This document shows, in pieces, positions 8,533 to 17,162 of a DNA stretch of 64,000 nt. Made by a program: the position numbers and the translations under genes. Below the pieces are notes generated by a model. The model did not search any database. It was not told the DNA's origin and saw only the letters and a list, made by a program, of their open reading frames with translations. Position 1 is the stretch's first letter. Each line of letters begins with the position of its first letter. Source of the DNA: Cohnella herbarum. Its GTDB lineage: Bacteria; Bacillota; Bacilli; Paenibacillales; Paenibacillaceae. Location of the stretch: NCBI RefSeq assembly GCF_012849095.1, contig NZ_CP051680.1, positions 7,985,001 through 8,049,000 on the forward strand. Reading direction: 5' to 3'.

Positions 8533-9957
8533 ATGTCAGTTCAACAAGTCTTAGATTTAATCAAGGAAAAAAACATCGAGTTCGTAGATTTCCGTTTTAT
8601 TGACCTTGCAGGTCGCGCTCATCACATTACATTGCCAGCTACCGAAGTTGATGCGGAAACGTTCGTTAACGGGGTAGCATTCGACGGTTCCTCTATCACG
8701 GGTTTCCGTGGTATCGAAGAGTCCGATATGGTTATGATGCCGGATACGAATTCCGTATACGTGGATCCTTTCACCGCCCATTCGACATTAATCGTAATTT
8801 GTAACATCCATACGCCAGACGGCGCGCGTTACGAGCGTGATCCTCGCTCTATCGCACATAAAGCCGAGGAATTCCTTCAAAAGTCCGGCGTAGGCACGAC
8901 AGCATTTTTCGCGCCTGAATCCGAATTTTTCATTTTCGACGACGTTCGTTATGAGTCCACAATGAATTCCTCTTCTTTCTTCGTAGACTCCGAAGAAGCG
9001 GCTTGGAACACGAACCGCAAAGAAGAAGGCGGAAACCTTGGTTTCAAAATCGGCGTCAAAGGCGGATACGTTCCGGTTGCTCCCGTTGATTCCCAACAAG
9101 ATATCCGTAGCGAAATGGTACGTCTGATGCAAGAAGCTGGTCTTCGCATCGAACGTCATCACCACGAAGTAGCGACAGCCGGCCAAGCGGAGATCAACTT
9201 CCGTTTCGACACGCTGACAACGACTGCAGACAATTTGATGAAATACAAATATATTGTTCACAACGTAGCTCGCCAATACGGCAAAGTCGCAACGTTCATG
9301 CCTAAGCCATTGTTCGGAGATAACGGTAGCGGAATGCACGTTCACTCGTCTATCTTCAACGGCAGCGAGCCTTTGTTCTACGAAAAAGGCGCTTACGCTA
9401 ATCTGAGCGAATTGGCATTGCATTACATCGGCGGTATTCTCCACCATGCGCCTGCTTTGATCGCAATCACGAACCCGTCCACGAACTCGTTCAAACGTCT
9501 CGTTCCTGGTTACGAAGCGCCGGTTAATCTCGTTTACTCCAAAGGTAACCGTTCCGCGGCAGTTCGTATTCCGGTTGCGGCTGTTACGCCTAAGGGCTGC
9601 CGTATCGAGTTCCGTACGCCGGATTCCACGGCTAACCCATACCTTGCTTTCGCGGCGATGTTGATGGCGGGATTGGACGGAATCAAACGCAAAATCGATC
9701 CATCCGCTCTTGGTTATGGACCTTTCGACACGAACATCTACGAATTGTCCGACGAGCAAAAGAAAGAAATCCGCAGCGTTCCAGGTACACTGGACGAGGC
9801 GCTTGACGCTCTGGAAGCCGACAGCGAGTTCTTGACTGAAGGCGGCGTGTTCACGAAAGAATTCATCGAGAACTACGTTAACGTTAAACGTGCCGAAGCG
9901 AAAGCGGTAGCCATCCGCATTCATCCTCATGAGTATGGCCTCTACTTCGATTGCTAA
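8533..9957 (+). CDS. glnA: Glutamine synthetase, GSI-beta-like
   Basis: Makes glutamine from glutamate, ammonia and ATP. Length is 474 residues from the ATG at 8533, which has GGGGAGG 8 nt upstream. Motifs visible are FDGSSITGF, the ATP-site region KPLFGDNGSGMHVH, NRSAAVRIP and the glutamate-binding NPSTNSFKRLVPG. Bacillales usually carry a GSI-alpha enzyme of about 444 residues next to glnR. This one instead has the longer C-terminus of GSI-beta enzymes, including NIYELSDEQ with Tyr403 at the position of the enterobacterial adenylylation tyrosine. No glnR lies beside it. The GlnR-type box upstream suggests nitrogen control. Confidence 0.95.
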   Translation: MSVQQVLDLIKEKNIEFVDFRFIDLAGRAHHITLPATEVDAETFVNGVAFDGSSITGFRGIEESDMVMMPDTNSVYVDPFTAHSTLIVICNIHTPDGARYERDPRSIAHKAEEFLQKSGVGTTAFFAPESEFFIFDDVRYESTMNSSSFFVDSEEAAWNTNRKEEGGNLGFKIGVKGGYVPVAPVDSQQDIRSEMVRLMQEAGLRIERHHHEVATAGQAEINFRFDTLTTTADNLMKYKYIVHNVARQYGKVATFMPKPLFGDNGSGMHVHSSIFNGSEPLFYEKGAYANLSELALHYIGGILHHAPALIAITNPSTNSFKRLVPGYEAPVNLVYSKGNRSAAVRIPVAAVTPKGCRIEFRTPDSTANPYLAFAAMLMAGLDGIKRKIDPSALGYGPFDTNIYELSDEQKKEIRSVPGTLDEALDALEADSEFLTEGGVFTKEFIENYVNVKRAEAKAVAIRIHPHEYGLYFDC

Positions 9958-9983
9958 TTCATTAAGCATAATGCTTGTTACGG

Positions 9984-10018
9984 TGCAGCCTTCATCCATC
10001 CGGATGGGGCTGCATTTT
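9984..10018 (+). terminator. Rho-independent terminator of glnA
   Basis: tgcagcc (9984-9990) pairs with ggctgca (10008-10014) around an inner ccatcc/ggatgg, followed by TTTT. The remaining 200 bp before serC shows no gene. Confidence 0.75.
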
Positions 10019-10218
10019 CGTTGCGCTGAGTTGATAAAGCGAGATTTCCATATTCGTGATGTGCTAAAGTTAAAAGCCGAAAATTCCAATGCAATGATAC
10101 CGCTTTCGTTCGGAAATAAGACATATTATTGATGTTTTTGCACGGATAATTGTTGCTCTTCAACCTAAAGCTTTGTTATGATAAGCCTATTATGAATTTT
10201 AAATAAGGTGGGGACAAG

Positions 10219-11307
10219 ATGGCTAACCGCGCTTATAATTTCAACGCAGGTCCTGCTGCATTGCCGCTAGAGGTTCTGCAGAAGGTTCAAGAACAATTTG
10301 TCGATTTCGAGAATAGCGGAATGTCCTTGATGGAGATGTCCCATAGAGGCGCTATTTACGAGAAGGTTCACTTCGAAGCCGAGGCGCTGCTACGCGAGCT
10401 TCTTTCGATCCCCGAAGGTTACAAAGTATTGTTCGTACAAGGCGGAGCTAGCACGCAATTCGCCATGATTCCGATGAATTTGCTTCGTCCGGGCACGACG
10501 GCTGCTTTCGTAGCAACGGGCAGTTGGGCGACGAAGGCGATTCAAGAGGCGAAGCTGTTCGGAGAAATCGCGATCGCCGCTTCTTCGGAGGCGGATTCGT
10601 ATAAGCGGATTCCTGCGATCGGCGAACTGAACTACGCCTCCGATGCGGCCTACCTTCACTTGACTTCGAACGAGACGATCGAGGGTACCCAGTGGGCGGA
10701 ATTTCCGGATACCGGCGATGTTACTTTGATCGGGGATATGTCGAGCGATATTTTGTGCCGTCCAGTCGATGTGTCGAAATTCGGCGTCATCTATGCGGGA
10801 GCTCAGAAAAACCTTGGACCATCCGGCGTAACTATCGTGATTATTCGAGAGGATCTTATCTCGAAACCATCTGCTCCCGTTCCAACGATGCTTCGTTTCG
10901 ATACCCATGCCAAAGCCGATTCCTTGTACAACACCCCTCCAACGTTCGCGATCTATATGATGAACGAAGTGCTGAAATGGATTAAAGCAAACGGCGGAGC
11001 GGCGGGTATGGAAGCGCGCAATAGCGAGAAAGCGGGCTTGATCTACGATGCGATCGACGGAAGCAATGGGTTCTACCGAGGTTTCGCGGAGGCGGGCAGC
11101 CGTTCGTTGATGAACGTAACGTTCACGCTGGCGAACGAAGAGCTGGAAAAGAAATTCGTTAAGGAATCAGAAGCGAATGGCTTCGTCGGCTTGAAAGGGC
11201 ACCGCAGCGTAGGAGGTTTACGGGCGTCGATCTACAATGCGGTTCCTGTCGAAAGCGTAAAGGCTCTTGTAGAGTTCATGCGCGACTTTCAGAGCCGTAA
11301 CGGTTAA
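10219..11307 (+). CDS. serC: Phosphoserine aminotransferase
   Basis: PLP enzyme of serine synthesis, converting 3-phosphohydroxypyruvate and glutamate to phosphoserine; it also serves pyridoxal synthesis in some bacteria. The class-V fold motifs are visible: NFNAGPAALP at the start, the family motif SHRG, and the PLP lysine in YAGAQKNLGPSG. The C-terminal GHRSVGGLRASIYNA is typical. The length of 362 matches the family. AAGGTGGGG precedes the ATG. A terminator follows. Confidence 0.97.
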   Translation: MANRAYNFNAGPAALPLEVLQKVQEQFVDFENSGMSLMEMSHRGAIYEKVHFEAEALLRELLSIPEGYKVLFVQGGASTQFAMIPMNLLRPGTTAAFVATGSWATKAIQEAKLFGEIAIAASSEADSYKRIPAIGELNYASDAAYLHLTSNETIEGTQWAEFPDTGDVTLIGDMSSDILCRPVDVSKFGVIYAGAQKNLGPSGVTIVIIREDLISKPSAPVPTMLRFDTHAKADSLYNTPPTFAIYMMNEVLKWIKANGGAAGMEARNSEKAGLIYDAIDGSNGFYRGFAEAGSRSLMNVTFTLANEELEKKFVKESEANGFVGLKGHRSVGGLRASIYNAVPVESVKALVEFMRDFQSRNG

Positions 11308-11339
11308 TTCGCTCGTCGTATACGCACGATAACATGAAG

Positions 11340-11366
11340 AATAGCGGTAATCTGCCGCTATTTTTC
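11340..11366 (+). terminator. Rho-independent terminator of serC
   Basis: aatagcgg (11340-11347) pairs with ccgctatt (11355-11362), followed by a T tract. Confidence 0.8.
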
Positions 11367-11401
11367 GATTTTCACCGATCTGAAGTGAGGAGGGATTTGC
11401 C

Positions 11402-11863
11402 GTGGCATTCCATATTGTGCTCGTAAATCCGGAAATACCCGCGAATACGGGAAACATCGCAAGAACGTGCGCAGCCACCGGTACTCATCTTCATCTTGTC
11501 CGGCCGCTAGGCTTCTCGACGGATGACCGGGTGTTGAAAAGGGCGGGATTGGATTATTGGCATGCCGTAAACATCACCTATTACGATTCGTTCGAGGAAG
11601 TCGAAGCCGCGAATGCCGGAGCGAGGTTTTTTTTCGCGAGTACCCGGGTTAAAAATAGGTATACGGATTTTCAGTTTCGCGACGGAGATTTTTTCGTCTT
11701 CGGGAAAGAAACGGCCGGATTGCCGCAAAGTTTGCTGGATGCCCATACGGAGACGTGCATGACGATCCCGATGACGGATAAAGTCCGCTCGTTGAACTTA
11801 GCGAACTCGGCAGCGATAGTCGTATTCGAGGCTTTAAGGCAAAATGATTTTCCTTTAAAGTAA
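11402..11863 (+). CDS. trmL: tRNA (cytidine(34)-2'-O)-methyltransferase
   Basis: SPOUT-class enzyme that methylates the ribose of the wobble nucleotide in tRNA-Leu isoacceptors. Typical motifs are NPEIPANTGNIARTC at the N-terminus, FGKETAGLP, and the SAM-knot IPMTDKVRSLNLANSAAIV. At 153 residues the length matches TrmL/YibK/CspR. The start is GTG with GAGGAGG upstream. It is monocistronic. Confidence 0.95.
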   Translation: MAFHIVLVNPEIPANTGNIARTCAATGTHLHLVRPLGFSTDDRVLKRAGLDYWHAVNITYYDSFEEVEAANAGARFFFASTRVKNRYTDFQFRDGDFFVFGKETAGLPQSLLDAHTETCMTIPMTDKVRSLNLANSAAIVVFEALRQNDFPLK

Positions 11864-12035
11864 TTACAAAGTTCGACAAAATCTGTTTTAATACGATTTA
11901 TTATGTCGAATTATTGCACTATTTTAAGCAAATTGAAATTGGGGAAGGTTATTTGCTTTCCGTATAGAACGCTATAGAGTGGCTAAAAGGTTTCGTGATA
12001 ACTAGCTAGAATAGCGTATGAATGGAGGAACTGCA

Positions 12036-12278
12036 TTGAAACCTGCAGGCGTGGTTCGTAAAGTGGATCAATTAGGAAGAATCGTATTACCGAAATCGTT
12101 GCGTAAACGATACCAAATGAATGAAGGGGATCCTGTAGAAATACTGGTCCAAGGCGATCATATCATTCTGGAACGTTATCGGCCTCGTTGCGTGTTCTGT
12201 TCTTCGATGGAAGGCGTCGGAGAATTCAAGGAGCGTTATGTGTGCGCTTCTTGCGTGAAGGATATGCACGGGCTGTAA
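12036..12278 (+). CDS. AbrB/SpoVT-family transition regulator with Cys4 C-terminal tail
   Basis: Small DNA-binding protein of 80 residues. Residues 1-50 form the swapped-hairpin AbrB domain (GVVRKVDQLGRIVLPKSLRKR and GDPVEIL). Instead of the AbrB multimerisation tail, the C-terminus is a CxxC (CVFC) and a second CxxC (CASC) about 15 residues later, a probable zinc ribbon. The start is TTG at 12036 with GGAGG about 8 nt upstream; homology begins right there. An ATG at 12018 is in frame but lies before the ribosome site. Targets are unknown; the family often controls stationary-phase and sporulation genes. Confidence 0.88.
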   Translation: MKPAGVVRKVDQLGRIVLPKSLRKRYQMNEGDPVEILVQGDHIILERYRPRCVFCSSMEGVGEFKERYVCASCVKDMHGL

Positions 12279-12287
12279 ACATAACCG

Positions 12288-12326
12288 CACAAAGAAACCG
12301 CCCCTCAGAGGGGCGGTTTCTTTGTG
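12288..12326 (+). terminator. Strong terminator of the AbrB-like gene
   Basis: An 18-bp stem (12288-12305 with 12309-12326) around a 3-nt loop, with a core of ccgcccct/aggggcgg and flanking aaagaaa/tttcttt. It is symmetrical and so could work in both directions. Confidence 0.9.
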
Positions 12327-12345
12327 GTAGGGTGCATTTAAACGA

Positions 12346-12387
12346 AAAAGCCGGACCCATCTCCGTTAGGATGCGAGTCCGGCTTTT
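12346..12387 (-). terminator. Terminator of the small minus-strand membrane gene
   Basis: aaaagccggac (12346-12356) pairs with gtccggctttt (12377-12387). On the minus strand the stem runs into TTTTTCG, just after the stop of the small gene at 12396. Confidence 0.75.
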
Positions 12388-12395
12388 GGATTGGC

Positions 12396-12548
12396 TTACA
12401 GCCCTTTGGTTTTATCTTCGTTATAAGAAGACGTAAGGATCGCCGTGAGGAACAGAACCAGAACGAGGATAATAATCCAGAACCGGTTGGTCATTCCAAA
12501 CAACTGAAATTGCTCGGCTGCTTTTGCAGCTGTTTCCGCTAGAAACAT
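12396..12548 (-). CDS. Small single-pass membrane protein
   Basis: A 50-residue protein with a hydrophobic helix (WIIILVLVLFLTAIL, about 24-38), a short amphipathic N-terminus rich in Ala and Glu, and an acidic/basic tail. A GGAGGT ribosome site lies 7 nt before the ATG at 12548, which decides this start over longer in-frame options. It has its own terminator, so it is probably real. I do not recognise the family; size and topology resemble spore-formation small membrane proteins, which is only a guess. Confidence 0.65.
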   Translation of the reverse strand: MFLAETAAKAAEQFQLFGMTNRFWIIILVLVLFLTAILTSSYNEDKTKGL

Positions 12549-12700
12549 GTTCCACACCTCCAATTCACTCTCCATATTATAACCAACCCTTAGGAAAAAG
12601 AAAACGCAAAATGTTGTGAACAAAGTGAATCATGGGTTGTCCATCCCGAAACGGGCATATAAATGAACCATGGCCAACATCGTCATGGGAGGGGAACGCC

Positions 12701-13831
12701 TTGAGCTTGATCATTAACTGGATGGGCGGATGGCCTAAGGAAGGCTTGGTCTCTTCGTCGGACTGGGAAGAGCGCGTAGAAGAAGCGGCTACAATTGTCG
12801 CGACTCAGCAACTAGGGGGTGTGGAAAGCAAAACGGATCCTTTTGGGTCGGAGAAGCTTAGGGACCAATTGGCGAATGGATTGTTAAAGGGAAAGACGGG
12901 GGGCAATCCTAACCGGATTATGGTGACGCGAGGTGCGGATGGCGCTCTTGCTTGGATATTGGAACGGAAGTTAGTACCCGGAGATACGATATTGACAGAA
13001 AGGCTGACATCGCGCTCCGCATTGCAAGCCTTTCGCAAAGCCGGGTTAAAGGTTGAAGCGGTCGATGGCGATCGTAGAGGGATGGATCCCGAAGCATTAA
13101 CGACGGCGTTATTCCGGTATCGTCCGAAAATGGTTTACGTCTCGCCCTCCTGTACGGATCCGGAAGGCGGGTGCTGGAGCGCGGACAATCGTACGGCGGT
13201 CCAGATTCGTTGCAAGGAAGCAGGCGTATTGCTGGTAATGGACGATCGGCAAGAAATGTTGCTCTACGAGCCAACCGGTTATCCGTCGTCCAAGAGGCTC
13301 GAGCCTGGCGTTCTCTCCATCGGGCAGCTTCCTCCGGGTTTGGTCGCGGGTTCGAGGATCGGATGGATCGCGGGGACGTCGGAGCAGCTAAGCTCCATAA
13401 GGAACGGATATGAATCCCGAAATGAAAAGTTGGCTAATCCGGTCGAGCAAAAGGCTTTGTCTCGGCTTATCGACGAACAGCCGTTAGAACCGTTGTTTGA
13501 AATGCTCCGAATACAGTGCGGAGAACGAATGAGAGTGATGACGGAGCTATTGGCGCGTAAAGAAATCGAAGGATTGAGTTGGGTAGAGCCCAAGGGAGGG
13601 CTTCACCTCTGGGTCGTACTGCCTTCGGGACTGGATGGCGAAGCCTTGCTGCGCGGAGCATGGCTGAAGGGGCTGATCTTCCAGCCTGGCAGCCCTTACT
13701 TCGTGAAGGACGCCCGGATCAATACGCTAAGAATGACGCACGCGTTCGCGGATGAACGTCAAATGAGGCAAGGTATTGCAAGGCTTGCGGAGAGTATTGA
13801 AGAGTTCACGGGGCGATGGTCGAGAAGTTGA
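12701..13831 (+). CDS. Aminotransferase-fold protein lacking the PLP lysine
   Basis: A 376-residue fold-type I aminotransferase relative, closest in layout to class I/II enzymes and the C-terminal part of MocR regulators, but with no helix-turn-helix. Aligned by eye, the usual Schiff-base motif (SFSK followed by LxPGxRxG) reads IGQLPPGLVAGSRIGW here, so the catalytic lysine is a proline (Pro212). The Tyr of EDDY is Arg (MDDRQ), and the NPTG Asn is Asp (TDPEG). The phosphate-binding Arg is kept. The open frame is intact, so this looks like a retained, non-catalytic paralogue. The start is TTG with GGGAGGGG upstream. Confidence 0.7.
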   Translation: MSLIINWMGGWPKEGLVSSSDWEERVEEAATIVATQQLGGVESKTDPFGSEKLRDQLANGLLKGKTGGNPNRIMVTRGADGALAWILERKLVPGDTILTERLTSRSALQAFRKAGLKVEAVDGDRRGMDPEALTTALFRYRPKMVYVSPSCTDPEGGCWSADNRTAVQIRCKEAGVLLVMDDRQEMLLYEPTGYPSSKRLEPGVLSIGQLPPGLVAGSRIGWIAGTSEQLSSIRNGYESRNEKLANPVEQKALSRLIDEQPLEPLFEMLRIQCGERMRVMTELLARKEIEGLSWVEPKGGLHLWVVLPSGLDGEALLRGAWLKGLIFQPGSPYFVKDARINTLRMTHAFADERQMRQGIARLAESIEEFTGRWSRS

Positions 13832-13848
13832 CGAGGGGCGGTAAGCGA

Positions 13849-14157
13849 TTAGTAATTCTCGCCTACCGCATATAGCCGATCGTCACGCAGGATAACTTTA
13901 CGTTCCATAAGCCGTTCGTCGGAATCGTTTAGGCAAACGCCTGTCTCCGCATGAAATGTCCAGAAATGAAGCGGACAGAAGAGGACATCGTTAAGCGGTC
14001 GAATTTCTCCTCCCGCGTGCGGACAAATAGCCAATAACAGCCGGAATCCCCCTTCGGACGTCCGGACAAGCCAATAAGGGTTATGCTCCAACGTAATTTC
14101 AACCGGCAGTTCCGTAAAGGTATCCACCGGACCGAGTTCGATCTCTTCACCGTTCAT
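13849..14157 (-). CDS. Small Rieske [2Fe-2S] ferredoxin-like protein
   Basis: A 102-residue single-domain Rieske protein. The two cluster half-sites are visible as CPHAGGE and CPLHFWTF (Cys-x-His and Cys-x2-His), about 18 residues apart. It is therefore a probable soluble electron carrier, similar to the NirD/ferredoxin-component type. It is translationally coupled to the DUF2161 gene upstream: that gene's TAA and this ATG share one base. No oxygenase or reductase lies next to it. Confidence 0.85.
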   Translation of the reverse strand: MNGEEIELGPVDTFTELPVEITLEHNPYWLVRTSEGGFRLLLAICPHAGGEIRPLNDVLFCPLHFWTFHAETGVCLNDSDERLMERKVILRDDRLYAVGENY

Positions 14158-15017
14158 TAGGTCGTTACTCCTTCTTCTAGCTCGTTAAGGGAATGCAAGT
14201 AATTCGTTGCCCAGGAAAATCGCGTTGCCCATACCTTCGTAACGTCGGAGTATTGCCGTAAAGCGGCGCGGCCGGATGGAGTCAGCTCGTAAACGCCCTT
14301 TGAGATTCTCTTGAACCAACCGTAATGATTGTCCCTAAGCATCGAGCCGGCGGTTGGACAGTGGGTCCAATCCCTTACCTGCCGGGGAGCGGAAGGGCCG
14401 TGGCACTCGAGCGCCAACGCGCACTGGATCGCTTTCTCCCTAAAAGCGGTTATCAGCTTGCGTTTCGTGCTTCCTCCTACGTTGTAGTCTCCGCTACGGG
14501 CATTAAATTCTTTCAGTAGCTTAGCTGCCTTAGCTTTGCGACGTCCTCCCGTAGAGAGCTGATATGGAGCGGGAGACTCGGCGGCAAGAGCCTGGGGACC
14601 ATGCTTTGCGGCGGCGGGAATAGCTAAGCTAACGGCAGGCTCGCACCATACGTCGATGACGGCGGATTTCGTCTTGTAGAAGGTCACAGTAAGAAAACCG
14701 AGGTTTAATCGGCGACACAACGACGTGATTTCCGCGAACCTCTGGTTGTGGGCGCCTTTTTTCGTACGATTGCGTTCAACGGCCAACCAGACCGTCGCTC
14801 CGGTTTTCTGGCGATCTATGCCTTGAAGCAACAAAGGTAACGTAAAAGTTTTTTTCATCTCGACGATAGTAAGCTCATCTTGATCGGCTCGGCAAGCAAC
14901 GAGGTCGCACCCTCGGACTTCCGCCTTGACCTCGTAACCTCTCTCGGTAAAAAAGCCTTTGACCGGCGGGTAAAGCTCGGTTTCTAATTGGACTGCCACC
15001 GGATTTCCCTCCTGCAT
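14157..15017 (-). CDS. DUF2161 family putative PD-(D/E)XK phosphodiesterase
   Basis: A 286-residue basic protein. The N-terminal half has the spacing of a PD-(D/E)XK nuclease core, with GCDLVACR then TIVEMKK, i.e. Asp and ExK on adjacent strands. A basic linker (GGRRKAKAAKLLKEF) follows, and then a C-terminal winged-helix-like region (GMLRDNHYGWFKRISKGVYELTPSG in part). It matches my recollection of DUF2161, predicted phosphodiesterases with no proven substrate. The coupled Rieske gene begins at its stop codon. Confidence 0.75.
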   Translation of the reverse strand: MQEGNPVAVQLETELYPPVKGFFTERGYEVKAEVRGCDLVACRADQDELTIVEMKKTFTLPLLLQGIDRQKTGATVWLAVERNRTKKGAHNQRFAEITSLCRRLNLGFLTVTFYKTKSAVIDVWCEPAVSLAIPAAAKHGPQALAAESPAPYQLSTGGRRKAKAAKLLKEFNARSGDYNVGGSTKRKLITAFREKAIQCALALECHGPSAPRQVRDWTHCPTAGSMLRDNHYGWFKRISKGVYELTPSGRAALRQYSDVTKVWATRFSWATNYLHSLNELEEGVTT

Positions 15018-15175
15018 GCTAAACGCGTTATTTCTAAATTACCGCAATTATATCACACCGTTTTCAAATGAAATGCGTAATGTAAAAGCAATGTCAGGTC
15101 AAATTCGTCCGTTTCCTCGCATAAGTATGTATTACGTCAGGTCAAGAGTAGAGAAAGTTGCGAGGAGGAAGCGGC

Positions 15176-17071
15176 ATGGACATCTTCAGTCGGATCTCAG
15201 AGTATCGGGCCGAGAGTGAGAAATTAGGCTGGTCGGGCACTTTTCGGGAGTACATCGATCTACTTCGCCGCGATAACACTCCGGCGATGACCGCTCATGC
15301 CCGGGTTTACGATATGATCGTTTCCCACGGCGTCGAGGAGCGGGGCGGTAGTAAAAAATATAATTTTTTTAACTCCGAGATTTTCGGACTGGACCAGACG
15401 ATGGAGAAGCTGGTGGAGGAGTACTTCCATTCCGCTGCAAGACGGCTTGACGTTCGCAAAAGGATATTGTTGTTGATGGGACCGGTAAGCGGAGGAAAGT
15501 CTACTATCGTTACATTACTTAAGAAAGGCTTGGAGCAATATTCGCGTACGGCCCGAGGCGCCGTCTATGCCATTAAGGGCTGTCCGATGCAGGAGGATCC
15601 CCTCCATCTCATTCCGAGCGAGCTTCGCCCGGAAGTAGAGAAAGAGCTAGGCGTGCGAATTGAAGGCGATCTGTGTCCTTCGTGCCAGATGCGCTTGAAG
15701 ACGGAATTCGAGAACGACATCGAGAGAGTACCGATCGAACGGGTTCTGATCTCGGAAAAAAATCGCGTCGGAATCGGAACGTTCAGTCCCTCCGATCCGA
15801 AATCCCAGGATATCGCGGATTTAACCGGAAGCATCGACTTCTCGACGATAACGGAGTACGGTTCGGAATCCGATCCGAGGGCATACCGCTTCGATGGGGA
15901 GCTGAACAAGGCTAACCGAGGGCTGATGGAGTTTCAAGAAATGCTAAAGTGCGACGAGAAGTTTTTGTGGAATCTTCTTTCCCTGACGCAAGAGGGGAAC
16001 TTCAAAGCAGGCCGTTTCGCGTTGATTAGCGCGGACGAATTAATCGTCGCCCATACGAACGAATCGGAGTATAAATCGTTTATCTCGAACAAGAAAAACG
16101 AAGCGCTTCAGTCGCGCATGATCGTCATGCCGATTCCGTATAACCTCAGGGTGTCGGACGAGGAGAAGATCTACACGAAGCTCATCGGTCAATCGGATAT
16201 GAGCCATGTTCATATCGCTCCCCATGCCTTGCGCGCCGCCGCGATTTTCTCGATTCTGACCAGACTGAAGGAATCGAAGAAACAAGGGATGGATCTGGTC
16301 AAGAAAATGCGGATGTACGATGGCGAAGAGGTAGAAGGCTATAAGGAAGCCGATCTGAAGGAGATGCAGAACGAATTTGTCGAGGAGGGCATGGCCGGAA
16401 TCGATCCTCGTTATGTCATCAATCGAATCTCAAGCGCATTGATCAAGCAAGATTTGCCGTGTATTAACGCGCTGGACGTACTCCGCGCGTTAAAAGACGG
16501 GCTCGATCAACATCCTTCGATCACGAGGGAAGAGCGGGAGAAATATCTAAACTTCATCTCCGTAGCGCGCAAGGAATACGACAATCTGGCGAAAAAGGAA
16601 ATTCAGAAGGCGTTCGTCTATTCGTTCGAAGAGTCGGCGCGCACGCTGTTCGAGAATTATCTCGACAATATCGAAGCCTATTGCAACTGGTCGAAGATCA
16701 AAGACCCGCTGACGGGCGAAGAGATGGATCCGGATGAACGCTTAATGCGTTCTATCGAGGAGCAAATCGGCGTCTCCGAGAATGCCAAGAAGGCGTTCCG
16801 CGAGGAAATTCTTATCCGAATCTCGGCTTACTCGCGGAAAGGGAAGAAGTTCGATTACAGCATGCACGATAGACTGCGGGAAGCGATCGAGAAGAAGCTG
16901 TTCACCGATCTGAAGGATATCGTGAAAATCACGACCTCTACGAAGACGCCTGACGAGAGCCAATTGAAGCGAATTAACGAGGTAACCAAGCGGCTTATCG
17001 ACGAGCACAGCTATTGCCCGGTCTGCGCGAACGAGTTGCTGCGGTACGTGGGGAGCTTATTGAATCGGTGA
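15176..17071 (+). CDS. prkA: PrkA family serine protein kinase
   Basis: A 631-residue AAA+ ATPase/kinase. In Bacillus it acts in the forespore coat and sporulation network; in enterobacteria the homologue is YeaG. The N-terminal AAA domain has Walker A GPVSGGKST at residues 102-110. The C-terminal third is the PrkA kinase-like region. A CGAGGAGG site at 15161-15168 decides the ATG at 15176. A Cys pair (CPSC) in the middle and a second (CPVC) near the end are family features. The usual partner yhbH is not next door; spoVR is 17 kb away. Confidence 0.96.
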   Translation: MDIFSRISEYRAESEKLGWSGTFREYIDLLRRDNTPAMTAHARVYDMIVSHGVEERGGSKKYNFFNSEIFGLDQTMEKLVEEYFHSAARRLDVRKRILLLMGPVSGGKSTIVTLLKKGLEQYSRTARGAVYAIKGCPMQEDPLHLIPSELRPEVEKELGVRIEGDLCPSCQMRLKTEFENDIERVPIERVLISEKNRVGIGTFSPSDPKSQDIADLTGSIDFSTITEYGSESDPRAYRFDGELNKANRGLMEFQEMLKCDEKFLWNLLSLTQEGNFKAGRFALISADELIVAHTNESEYKSFISNKKNEALQSRMIVMPIPYNLRVSDEEKIYTKLIGQSDMSHVHIAPHALRAAAIFSILTRLKESKKQGMDLVKKMRMYDGEEVEGYKEADLKEMQNEFVEEGMAGIDPRYVINRISSALIKQDLPCINALDVLRALKDGLDQHPSITREEREKYLNFISVARKEYDNLAKKEIQKAFVYSFEESARTLFENYLDNIEAYCNWSKIKDPLTGEEMDPDERLMRSIEEQIGVSENAKKAFREEILIRISAYSRKGKKFDYSMHDRLREAIEKKLFTDLKDIVKITTSTKTPDESQLKRINEVTKRLIDEHSYCPVCANELLRYVGSLLNR

Positions 17072-17075
17072 ATGA

Positions 17076-17117
17076 AAAAGGGCGGACAGGAAGCCAAGGC
17101 TCCTGCACCGCCCTTTT
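17076..17117. terminator. Bidirectional terminator between prkA and the chitinase gene
   Basis: aaaagggcgg (17076-17085) pairs with ccgccctttt (17108-17117). A-rich and T-rich flanks serve both converging genes. Confidence 0.8.
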
Positions 17118-17162
17118 ATTCGGTTCTGAACGTTGTAAAGCGCGATCAAACATATAGCCATT

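Noticed and set aside
9929..10132. A 67-codon frame across the end of glnA
   Set aside because: Overlaps glnA and its terminator and has no protein-like features.
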